From the NCBI GenBank assembly GCA_015657435.1, contig JADLKH010000001.1, positions 71,237-76,923 of the forward strand: 5,687 nt of DNA, read 5' to 3'. The notes beneath the pieces were generated by a model. That model was not told the DNA's origin, ran no database searches, and was given only the letters and a program-made list of their open reading frames with translations. This stretch comes from Synergistales bacterium. Lineage in GTDB: Bacteria > Synergistota > Synergistia > Synergistales > 79-D21. How positions within the stretch are numbered: the stretch's first letter is position 1; each line of letters starts with the position of its first letter. This document shows, piece by piece, positions 1 to 5,160 of the stretch. A program made the translations under genes and the position numbers.

Positions 1-1077
1 GGACAGGGTTAATTCCTCTTCCGGCATATCCCTGGAAAGCCCGATGACCACAGGCTTTTCCGATTCGAGAATGCGCCGTTTCGCTTCCATCCAATGAACC
101 GACCGCTCGACCTTTCGGGTTTCCAAACCCATCGGAAGAGGGGCTGTCTTTTCCTTTTCGAGAACCCACCGGAAAGCTTGCCGGTTTGTCTTGAAAAACC
201 GGAATACCGGCCTTTCCTCTGGGATTTCTCCCCGTACCGAATCGGACAGGCTTTTCCGTCTTTCCTCGTCGGCTTCGACGACGAGAAGCCTTTCGACCCC
301 GTAAAGCCTCGCGGCACCGGCCATCTTCTCCAGAGTTCCCTTCAAAGCCGCGGTTTCCCCGGAAAGAAGCATGTAGGGGCGTTTCGCCAGGTATGGCCGT
401 ATGTTCGCGGTTCCCAACAAATCCGGCCGTCTTCCGATCGTCCGGGCGACAGCCTGCTTCCTTCTCCACTCCTCGATCTCGGCCGCATCCCCTGAAAGAA
501 GCTCTTCGGGAACGGATTCGCCCCTCCATTGCGCCGGTCGCGTAAAATGCGGATGGTCCAGCATTCCTCGGTAAAAGGAGTCGTCCTCTACCGCGGCTAT
601 TCTCCCGACGACGCCCGGCACCATTCTCGCCACCGCATCCAGAAGGACCATGGCGGGAAGTTCTCCTCCCGTCAGAACGAAATCACCGAGGGAAACTTCA
701 AGATCCACATGCTTCCTGACGAAGCGTTCGTCCACACCTTCGTAATGTCCGCAGACAAGGATCAGGTGATCATGCTTGGCCAGGCTTTCCACCAGTTCCT
801 GGCTCAAAACGACTCCCTGGGGAGACGGATAAACAACCGTTGCCTGACGGTCATCCACGCTTTCAAGCGCTCGAGCAAGGGGTTCCGCCATCAGGAGCAT
901 GCCCCCGCTGCCAAAGGCGTAATCGTCGATCTGCCCGTAACGGTTGACCGCGAAATCCCTCAGATTCACCACGGACGCCTCGATGGTTTCCGCACTCACT
1001 GCACGGCCGATCACGCTATGTGCGAGAAAACTTTCCATGAACTCGGGGAAAGCCGTGATGAACGTGACCTTTTTCAA
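1..1077 (-). CDS. trmD: tRNA (guanine-37-N1)-methyltransferase TrmD fused to a Tm1570-type SPOUT domain (3' end cut by window edge)
   Basis: TrmD uses S-adenosylmethionine (SAM) to make m1G37 next to the anticodon of tRNAs, which prevents +1 frameshifting. The reading frame is open from 1077 to the window edge (359 residues, no stop). Residues 1-220 align with TrmD: FITAFPEF near the start, RYGQIDDYAFGSGG (46-59), CGHYEGVDER (109-118), SLGDFVLTGGELPAM (129-143) and EDDSFYRGMLDHPHFTRP (164-181). R151 and D166 match E. coli catalytic R154 and D169. TrmD is usually about 240-255 residues. Here the frame continues through a short linker into residues about 226-359, which resemble the separate SPOUT protein Tm1570 (PF09936 as I recall), including EKPVVIGL...MPEEEL. 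The C-terminus lies outside the window. I chose the TTG start at 1077 because TrmD homology begins there and GGAAGGG precedes it by 8 nt. The start overlaps the rimM stop by 4 nt, implying translational coupling. The TrmD call is very secure and the fusion assignment good. Confidence 0.95.
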   Translation of the reverse strand, partial: MKKVTFITAFPEFMESFLAHSVIGRAVSAETIEASVVNLRDFAVNRYGQIDDYAFGSGGMLLMAEPLARALESVDDRQATVVYPSPQGVVLSQELVESLAKHDHLILVCGHYEGVDERFVRKHVDLEVSLGDFVLTGGELPAMVLLDAVARMVPGVVGRIAAVEDDSFYRGMLDHPHFTRPAQWRGESVPEELLSGDAAEIEEWRRKQAVARTIGRRPDLLGTANIRPYLAKRPYMLLSGETAALKGTLEKMAGAARLYGVERLLVVEADEERRKSLSDSVRGEIPEERPVFRFFKTNRQAFRWVLEKEKTAPLPMGLETRKVERSVHWMEAKRRILESEKPVVIGLSRDMPEEELTLS

Positions 1078-1589
1078 TCCCAGAGCCCTTCCAGCAGTGA
1101 AACGCTCATGGTGCGCGCCTCGAGGTCAACCTTCCGCACGACATCCCGGATCGCAGGCAGAGGCCTGAGCTTGCCCTCGGGAGTCCGGACCATGTAGCAG
1201 TCGTTGCTCCCCGTCTGCAGGATTTCCTCGACGACTCCCAACTTTTCCCCGGTCTCCTCGTCCCGCACGACCAACCCCAGGAGGTCGTCGATCCAGTATT
1301 GTCCTTCCGGCAAGGCAACCCGCTCCTCCGGCGAAACCTTGACAAGGGCTCCCTTCATCAGGTCGGCGGCAGTCCGGTCAGTGATCTCCTCCGTCATCGC
1401 GAGCAAAAGGCCCTTCCCTTCCAGGAGGCGGAAACGAGTGGGGTGAAGATCGCGCCATTCGCTTCCGTCGGGATGGAAGAGCCGTAGCCGCGCCATTCCA
1501 ACGAAGCGTTCCGGAAAATCGGTAAGAGGCTGGATCCGGAGTTCTCCGTCAAGTCCATGCCCGCCGCAGATGCGGCCGATCGCGATCAT
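1074..1589 (-). CDS. rimM: 16S rRNA processing / ribosome maturation factor RimM
   Basis: RimM binds ribosomal protein S19 and assists maturation of the 30S head and 16S rRNA processing. The 171-residue product has the usual family length. It shows the N-terminal RimM barrel (IGRICGGHGLDGELRI, residues 4-19; LTDFPERF, 22-29) and a C-terminal PRC-barrel starting near residue 94 (LPEGQYWIDDLLGLVV). The GSNDCYMV stretch (127-134) and LPAIRDVVRKVDL (144-156) match conserved RimM segments. I chose ATG at 1589 because family homology starts directly there. An in-frame TTG at 1628 would add 13 residues inside khpA with no homology. The SD before 1589 is weak (AAAAAGG about 13 nt upstream), so expression may depend on coupling to khpA, whose stop lies 19 nt upstream. 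Its stop overlaps the trmD start. Confidence 0.95.
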   Translation of the reverse strand: MIAIGRICGGHGLDGELRIQPLTDFPERFVGMARLRLFHPDGSEWRDLHPTRFRLLEGKGLLLAMTEEITDRTAADLMKGALVKVSPEERVALPEGQYWIDDLLGLVVRDEETGEKLGVVEEILQTGSNDCYMVRTPEGKLRPLPAIRDVVRKVDLEARTMSVSLLEGLWD

Positions 1590-1608
1590 TTGCGGACGGT
1601 CGCCTTTT

Positions 1609-1854
1609 TCAGTCCTCAAGGATGTCAACGACCACCTTTTCGTTTTCCTTCACCGCGGCCGCTTTCGCCAGGAGCCTGAGCGCGTTGACGGTCGCGCCTC
1701 TCTTTCCGATCACTCTTCCGATATCCTCCGGGGCCACCCGTATCCTGATTTCGAAGACGCCGTTTCCTTGTGGTTCGCTTTCGACCCGTACGGCGTCAGG
1801 ATCCTTCACGAGGCGCCTGACGATCGAATCGACCAGCGCTCCGTAATCCGGCAT
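1609..1854 (-). CDS. khpA: KH-domain RNA-binding protein KhpA (YlqC family)
   Basis: This 81-residue protein is a single KH domain, the full length typical of KhpA/YlqC. The RNA-contacting GxxG loop is GKRG at residues 50-53, within IGRVIGKRGATVNALR. It follows a beta strand (FEIRIRV, 34-40) and precedes the last helix and strand. In Gram-positive bacteria KhpA pairs with KhpB/EloR (Jag) and binds many RNAs, affecting cell elongation and division. Whether that role holds here is inference. The gene starts at ATG 1854, 7 nt after the rpsP stop. Its SD (AGGA, 5 nt upstream) overlaps the rpsP stop codon, so the two are likely coupled. The position between rpsP and rimM is the standard one. No ylqD is seen after it, unlike Bacillus. 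Confidence 0.95.
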   Translation of the reverse strand: MPDYGALVDSIVRRLVKDPDAVRVESEPQGNGVFEIRIRVAPEDIGRVIGKRGATVNALRLLAKAAAVKENEKVVVDILED

Positions 1855-1861
1855 GAGGTTC

Positions 1862-2131
1862 CTACTTCCGTTTCGCTTCGACGAACCGCTCCCAGACCCC
1901 GCTCTTTTTAAGGATCATGCGGGCCGTGTCCGAAGCCTGGGCCCCAACCTGAAGCCAATACAGCGCTCTTTCCTCGTCCACGCTGATCTCGGCCGGATCG
2001 CTAAGGGGATTGTAGTGACCGATCATTTCGATGAACCGACCATCCCTTGGCGCCCTCGAATCCGCAACGACCAACCGATAAAAGGGAGCCTTTTTCCGCC
2101 CGTGACGGGCGAGACGAATCTTAACCGCCAT
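1862..2131 (-). CDS. rpsP: 30S ribosomal protein S16
   Basis: S16 is a primary-binding small-subunit protein that contacts the 5' domain of 16S rRNA and is needed for 30S assembly. The 89-residue product carries the canonical N-terminus [20 protein letters not shown], followed by [22 protein letters not shown] (residues 21-42, abridged family signature). It ends in a basic tail (EAKRK). I chose ATG at 2131 because S16 proteins begin MAVKIRL. An upstream in-frame GTG at 2143 lies inside the SD itself (AGGAGGTG at 2141-2148) and would add four residues not found in the family. The SD to ATG spacing of about 11 nt is slightly long. The ffh stop is 25 nt upstream, consistent with one transcript. 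Confidence 0.97.
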   Translation of the reverse strand: MAVKIRLARHGRKKAPFYRLVVADSRAPRDGRFIEMIGHYNPLSDPAEISVDEERALYWLQVGAQASDTARMILKKSGVWERFVEAKRK

Positions 2132-2156
2132 TCTTCCATGCACCTCCTATGATGTC

Positions 2157-3494
2157 TTACCTGAACAGGTTCTTGAGTCCCGCCAATCCACCACGGCGGC
2201 CCTTGCTGCCCAGTGTTTTCCAGATCTGCTTCATCTGGTCGTACTGTTTCAGGACCTGATTCACTTCCTGAACCGATGTCCCGGAACCCAACGCAATCCT
2301 TCTGCGACGGCTCCCTTTTATGATCTCCGGGTTTCTTCTTTCCCGGACGGTCATCGAAAGAATCACGGCCTCGATCCTCTTCAGTCTGCCCGGATCCATG
2401 TCGGCTCCCTGCAGGGCTTTCGCCCCGCCAGGGATCGGGAGCATCTCGAGCACCTTCTCCAGAGGTCCCATTTTCTGCACCTGCTGCAGCTGCTCCAGCA
2501 AATCCTCCATCGTAAAACGGTTCTTGCGGAGGTTCTCGGACATCCGTTCCACGGAGGCGCTGTCCGTGACCGCCTGAACCTTCTCCATCAAACCTGCAAG
2601 ATCTCCCATGCCCATGATCCTCTGGGCCATTCGCCGGGCGTCGAATTCTTCCAGATCCTCGATTTTTTCCCCTACACCGGCAAGCTTGATCGGAACCCCC
2701 GTCGCTGCACGCACGGCCAGGGCCGCGCCACCCCTGGCATCTCCATCGAGTTTCGAGAGAACGACCCCCGTGAGGCCGAGTCGCTCGTGAAAGCTCGTTG
2801 CGACGTTGACCGCTTCCTGCCCGGTCATGGCGTCCACGACGAGAAGAGTTTCATGCGGTTTCACCGCTCCGCTTATCTGGGACAGTTCCTTCATGAGGAG
2901 TTCGTCAAGATGAAGGCGTCCTGCCGTATCGAGCAGGATGACGTCCGCCAGATGCTCCTCCGCGTACCGGACCGATGCCGTCGCAACTTCCAGCGGTGTT
3001 TTTCTTCCTTCTCCGGGACCGAAAAACGGGACCTTCACCTGCTCCGAAAGAACCTTGAGCTGTTCGACGGCCGCGGGACGCTGCAGGTCGCAGGCCACGA
3101 GCAGCGGTCGATGCCCTTTCGAGAGTCGTTTCGCCAGTTTCGCCGCGGTCGTGGTCTTTCCCGAGCCCTGAAGCCCAACCATCATGTAGACGGTCGGAGG
3201 CTTCGGAGAAATCGCCAGGGAAGAAGATCCTTCGCCCATAAGACGGGAAAGCTCGTCATAAACGACGGCCGTAACCTGCTGGGCGGGAGTGATGGATTCG
3301 AGCACATCCGCCCCCGTGCAGCGAAGGCGGATCTTCTCGACGAGATCTTTCGCGACCTTGTAGTGCACATCGGCTTCCAGCAGTGCCCTCCGCACCTCGC
3401 GAAGAGCCTCGGCCACGTCCGTTTCGCTCAGCTTTCCCTTTCCCCGCAGGGCCTTGAACACTCCCTCGAGGCGTTCCTTCAGGGCGTCAAACAT
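2157..3494 (-). CDS. ffh: Signal recognition particle GTPase Ffh (SRP54)
   Basis: Ffh binds 4.5S/6S RNA and signal sequences of nascent membrane and secreted proteins, and with FtsY delivers the ribosome to the Sec translocon. The 445-residue product has the full three-domain layout. The N domain occupies residues about 1-90 (MFDALKERLEGVFKALRGKG start). The G domain follows with P-loop GLQGSGKTT (107-115), DLQRPAAVEQL (136-146), DTAGR (189-193), SKLDGDARGG (247-256) and the GVGEKIEDLEEFD closing motif (273-285). The M domain runs from about 300 with the RNA-binding SRRRRIALGSGTSVQEVN (395-412). G4 reads SKLD where TKLD is more usual, a conservative change. The tail after the M domain is short and glycine/basic-rich. 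I chose ATG at 3494, preceded by GAGGAGG 12 nt upstream, because family homology starts there. The first 8 nt overlap the end of ylxM, so translation is probably coupled. Confidence 0.98.
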   Translation of the reverse strand: MFDALKERLEGVFKALRGKGKLSETDVAEALREVRRALLEADVHYKVAKDLVEKIRLRCTGADVLESITPAQQVTAVVYDELSRLMGEGSSSLAISPKPPTVYMMVGLQGSGKTTTAAKLAKRLSKGHRPLLVACDLQRPAAVEQLKVLSEQVKVPFFGPGEGRKTPLEVATASVRYAEEHLADVILLDTAGRLHLDELLMKELSQISGAVKPHETLLVVDAMTGQEAVNVATSFHERLGLTGVVLSKLDGDARGGAALAVRAATGVPIKLAGVGEKIEDLEEFDARRMAQRIMGMGDLAGLMEKVQAVTDSASVERMSENLRKNRFTMEDLLEQLQQVQKMGPLEKVLEMLPIPGGAKALQGADMDPGRLKRIEAVILSMTVRERRNPEIIKGSRRRRIALGSGTSVQEVNQVLKQYDQMKQIWKTLGSKGRRGGLAGLKNLFR

Positions 3495-3855
3495 CTCGTT
3501 CTTCCGCCTCCTCGGCATTCTCCGCCAGGGCTTTTTCCATCTCAACGAGGAAAGAAGACGGCAGGTCGTTCGAAAAACGCGACAGGATGAATCGGATAGT
3601 CTTCACCTGAGTTTCGAGGCGAGTGCCGAACCTGAGAACTTCCTCCAGTTCCAGGAGCCTCTGGCGGGCCCTCTGGACCAGGTCGTAAACACTCTGGCGG
3701 CTGCCGCCCATCATTTCCGCAATCTCCTGGAGGCTCAGATCGGAAAGATCATGGAGCTCAAAGGCTTTTCTCTGGCGCTCCGTCAAAAGTCCCGAATACA
3801 GATCGAAGAGCCGGCCGAGGAGGATCCTCGACTCAAGTTGTCTTTCCAGGTCCAT
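3487..3855 (-). CDS. ylxM: YlxM family helix-turn-helix protein, putative SRP-associated factor
   Basis: YlxM/p13 proteins (UPF0122) are small helix-turn-helix (HTH) proteins encoded just before ffh. In streptococci the homologue binds SRP components and modulates Ffh or FtsY GTPase activity. That role is known for the family and inferred here. The 122-residue product begins with a helical region (GRLFDLYSGLLTERQRKAFELH, residues about 14-35, abridged). It then shows a sigma-region-4-like HTH at about 38-67 (LSLQEIAEMMGGSRQSVYDLVQRARQRL). Its acidic C-terminal helix (about 103-122) is somewhat longer than in the roughly 110-residue Bacillus protein. I chose ATG at 3855: AGGAG lies 8 nt upstream and homology begins there. 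An in-frame start upstream at 3942 would lie before the promoter and is rejected. It is the first gene of the operon, with its promoter about 30 bp upstream. Confidence 0.93.
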   Translation of the reverse strand: MDLERQLESRILLGRLFDLYSGLLTERQRKAFELHDLSDLSLQEIAEMMGGSRQSVYDLVQRARQRLLELEEVLRFGTRLETQVKTIRFILSRFSNDLPSSFLVEMEKALAENAEEAEERDV

Positions 3856-3882
3856 CCCGATCTCTCCTCTCACGGCACGGCG

Positions 3883-3911
3883 ATTATAGGCGGGCTTTGG
3901 ACACGTGTCAA
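3883..3911 (-). promoter_or_regulatory. Consensus sigma-70 promoter of the ylxM-ffh-rpsP-khpA-rimM-trmD operon
   Basis: Read on the minus strand, a perfect -35 box TTGACA (3906-3911) and a perfect -10 box TATAAT (3883-3888) are separated by exactly 17 bp. Transcription should start near 3876, giving a leader of about 20 nt that holds the ylxM SD. It lies between the upstream terminator and the first gene, as expected for the operon promoter. Confidence 0.93.
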
Positions 3912-3927
3912 GCACTACGCCTTGACA
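3900..3927. promoter_or_regulatory. Overlapping palindrome and inverted repeat at the operon -35 region (possible operator)
   Basis: GACACGTGTC at 3900-3909 is a perfect 10-bp palindrome covering part of the -35 box and the adjacent spacer. TGTCAAG (3906-3912) and CTTGACA (3921-3927) form a second inverted repeat with 7-bp arms and an 8-bp gap, its left arm containing the -35 box. A DNA-binding protein here would block RNA polymerase. I cannot name a regulator. Part of the symmetry may come simply from the -35 consensus. Confidence 0.35.
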
Positions 3928-3942
3928 GCCTTGCGAGCGCAA

Positions 3943-3966
3943 GAAAAAAGGCCCCTCTCGGGGCCT
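3943..3966 (-). terminator. Rho-independent terminator of the histidine-rich gene
   Basis: On the minus strand, AGGCCCC pairs with GGGGCCT (3949-3955 with 3960-3966) around a GAGA tetraloop. It is followed directly by a T-rich run ending in TTTTTTCTT. The hairpin begins about 12 nt after the stop of the gene at 3978-4268. It would insulate that gene from the strong ylxM promoter just downstream. Plus-strand reading gives no T run, so it works in one direction only. Confidence 0.93.
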
Positions 3967-3977
3967 GAAGGGAAAAG

Positions 3978-4268
3978 CTAGTGGGAGTGGGTATGGCCGT
4001 GGGTTTCTCCAGATTCGAAGAAACGATCTTCCACCCGCCTAAGCAGAAGCCAAAGGTCATCCGTGATTCGTCTTTTCTTCTCGATCAGGTGAAAAAGCGC
4101 ATGCGAAACTTCCGCATCTTCGATCATCTCGAGACGGGCCATCAGATCCCCTGTCGTCTCCAGTTCTCCGATAAGGGACTCCCTGAGAAGCTCCGCGATG
4201 CCGGCCGGTTCGTCGACCGGTCCATGCCCATGTTCGTGTTCGCCTCCCGGCGTGATGACCTTGCACAT
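3978..4268 (-). CDS. Small histidine-rich helical protein of unknown function
   Basis: I do not recognise this gene with certainty. The 96-residue product has histidine clusters at both ends: GGEHEHGHGP (residues 8-17) and THGHTHSH (89-96), plus H56 and H60 in the middle, nine in all. The core (about 22-84) looks like two amphipathic helices split near E50-D51 (GELETTGDLMARLEM, then SHALFHLIEKKRRITDDLWLLLRR). From memory the core pattern loosely resembles the encapsulin-associated ferritin-like helices, with a Glu at E35, but the ExxH metal motif expected in the second helix is absent. Metal binding is therefore suggested only by the histidines. There is no signal peptide or membrane segment. 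I chose ATG at 4268 because GGGGAGGT sits 7 nt upstream. The in-frame ATG at 4313 lacks an SD and adds a low-complexity leader. It appears to be a single-gene transcript with its own terminator. Confidence 0.82.
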   Translation of the reverse strand: MCKVITPGGEHEHGHGPVDEPAGIAELLRESLIGELETTGDLMARLEMIEDAEVSHALFHLIEKKRRITDDLWLLLRRVEDRFFESGETHGHTHSH

Positions 4269-4275
4269 GTTCGTG

Positions 4276-4283
4276 ACCTCCCC
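4276..4283 (-). promoter_or_regulatory. Ribosome binding site deciding the start of the histidine-rich gene
   Basis: GGGGAGGT on the minus strand lies 7 nt before ATG 4268. It falls inside the longer frame that opens at ATG 4313, which has no comparable site. This favours the 96-residue product over the 111-residue one. Confidence 0.8.
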
Positions 4284-4366
4284 TTCTGAACCTGTTTTGT
4301 CCTTTTCTACCATCTACAGAAAACCCGCGCAAGGTGCAAACATGCCCCCCCGCCTTTTCTCGGGTC

Positions 4367-4375
4367 TGGTATAGT
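4367..4375 (+). promoter_or_regulatory. Candidate extended -10 promoter for the LUD-domain gene
   Basis: TG-G-TATAGT (TG at 4367-4368, hexamer at 4370-4375) matches an extended -10 element with five of six -10 bases. The place where a -35 box should lie is C/G-rich and shows none, which extended -10 promoters tolerate. Transcription would begin near 4382, leaving a leader of about 58 nt before ATG 4440. Confidence 0.45.
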
Positions 4376-4376
4376 G

Positions 4377-4424
4377 GTCGGGAAGGGAATCGAGCCCCTT
4401 CCGCCACGGCGATCCCATCCCGAC
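4377..4424 (+). other. Leader segment with two mutually exclusive hairpins before the LUD gene
   Basis: GGAAGGG (4381-4387) can pair with CCCTTCC (4396-4402) around an 8-nt loop. GTCGGGA (4377-4383) can pair instead with TCCCGAC (4418-4424). Both stems are 7 perfect base pairs and share 4381-4383, so they compete. The second stem ends directly against the SD AGGAGG (4425-4430). The hairpins are visible in the sequence. A regulatory role is inference and depends on where transcription starts: a start near 4382 would exclude most of the outer stem. Confidence 0.35.
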
Positions 4425-4439
4425 AGGAGGACAAACGAA

Positions 4440-5102
4440 ATGACCCAGGCTCCAGTGGATTGGAACAAGTTCAGGAAGGATTATTACCGGACTGTGGGGG
4501 CCACCGTCATCAAGGCCCTGACCACAAACGGCTTCCAGGCCTCCTACGCCGAATCCTGCGACGAAGCCGTCAAGGCCGTCCTGGCTCTCGTTCCGGAGGG
4601 TGCTTCCGTCGGTGTTCCCGGTTCGGTCACGATTCGTGAGTTGGGGCTTCCCGAAATCCTCGCTTCCAGGGGCAACCTCATCATTCAGCACTGGGACCCG
4701 AGCCTTCAGGCGGAAAACCGGGCGCAGCGCTGGACCGACGAGCTTGCCAGCGACGTCTTCCTCACCAGCTCCAACGCGGTAACCCTGGCCGGAGAACTCG
4801 TCAACATCGACGGGACCGGCAACAGGGTCGCGGGCATGGCATGGGCCAATAACCGGATCTGCTTTGTCGTCGGGATCAACAAGGTCTGCCGGGATGTCGC
4901 CGGAGCTCTGCAGAGGATTAGGGACTGGTCGACCCCGATCAACGGAATCCGCCTCGGCATGGACCTTCCCTGCATAAAGGCGGGTTTCTGCGTCGACTGC
5001 AAGGCCCCTCAGAGAGCATGCCGCGCGGTTTCCATCCTGGAGAGGGCCCCGTACGGGCGGGACGCTCACGTTATCCTCGTGGGGGAAAACCTGGGCTACT
5101 GA
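4440..5102 (+). CDS. LUD-domain protein (LutC/YkgG-like, DUF162 family)
   Basis: LUD-domain proteins include the LutB/LutC lactate-utilisation subunits, but many stand-alone members in anaerobes have no proven substrate. The 220-residue product shows VPEGASVGVPGSVTIRELGL (residues 51-70), TSSNAVTLAGELVNIDGTGNRVAGM (109-133, abridged core), FVVGINKVCRDVAGALQRI (142-160) and the terminal HVILVGENLGY. These fit the stand-alone group. A cysteine cluster, C178-X5-C184-X2-C187-X6-C194, lies before the last strand and could bind a metal or Fe-S cluster. That is inferred from spacing only. ATG 4440 has AGGAGG 9 nt upstream. An in-frame GTG at 4374 would add 22 residues translated from the leader hairpins and is rejected. 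The stop is 58 nt before the asparaginase-family gene on the same strand. Without lutA/lutB neighbours, lactate oxidation should not be assumed. Confidence 0.9.
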   Translation: MTQAPVDWNKFRKDYYRTVGATVIKALTTNGFQASYAESCDEAVKAVLALVPEGASVGVPGSVTIRELGLPEILASRGNLIIQHWDPSLQAENRAQRWTDELASDVFLTSSNAVTLAGELVNIDGTGNRVAGMAWANNRICFVVGINKVCRDVAGALQRIRDWSTPINGIRLGMDLPCIKAGFCVDCKAPQRACRAVSILERAPYGRDAHVILVGENLGY

Positions 5103-5120
5103 GTTTCCCTTGCATGGTGG

Positions 5121-5160
5121 TAAAGTAGGGGCGTTCAGGAAAGATCGGAGGGGGATTCTC
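5121..5160 (+). promoter_or_regulatory. Ribosome binding site for the TTG-initiated asparaginase gene, with a possible weak internal promoter upstream
   Basis: GGAGGGGG at 5147-5154 lies 6 nt before TTG 5161 and decides this start. TAAAGT at 5121-5126, preceded by TG at 5118-5119, resembles a weak extended -10 element. No -35 box or terminator is visible in the 58-nt gap, so read-through from the LUD gene is at least as likely. Confidence 0.5.

Noticed and set aside
529..1197. Plus-strand frame of 222 codons opposite trmD
   Set aside because: It is antisense to the conserved TrmD core and its composition is that of a shadow frame. No homology is recognised.
2787..3590. Long plus-strand open frame of 267 codons opposite ffh
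   Set aside because: It lies fully antisense to a certain ffh and ylxM, has no recognisable domain or SD, and is rich in Arg/Phe/His as expected from antisense reading of GC-rich genes.
3856..3942. Longer ylxM frame starting at 3942
   Set aside because: It would begin upstream of the perfect promoter at 3883-3911 and adds 29 residues absent from the family.
4269..4366. Promoter for the histidine-rich gene on the minus strand
   Set aside because: Only weak hexamers are present (TTGCAC with TAGATG, or TTGCGC with TAGAAA, each at 17 bp), too poor to call.
4377..4424. A complete tRNA gene on either strand
   Set aside because: Acceptor-like stems exist, but there is no D arm or anticodon arm, and the span is far too short.
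4374..4439. Longer LUD start at GTG 4374
   Set aside because: It has no SD and would start inside the -10 element. The added residues are the translated leader hairpins, while ATG 4440 has AGGAGG at proper spacing.
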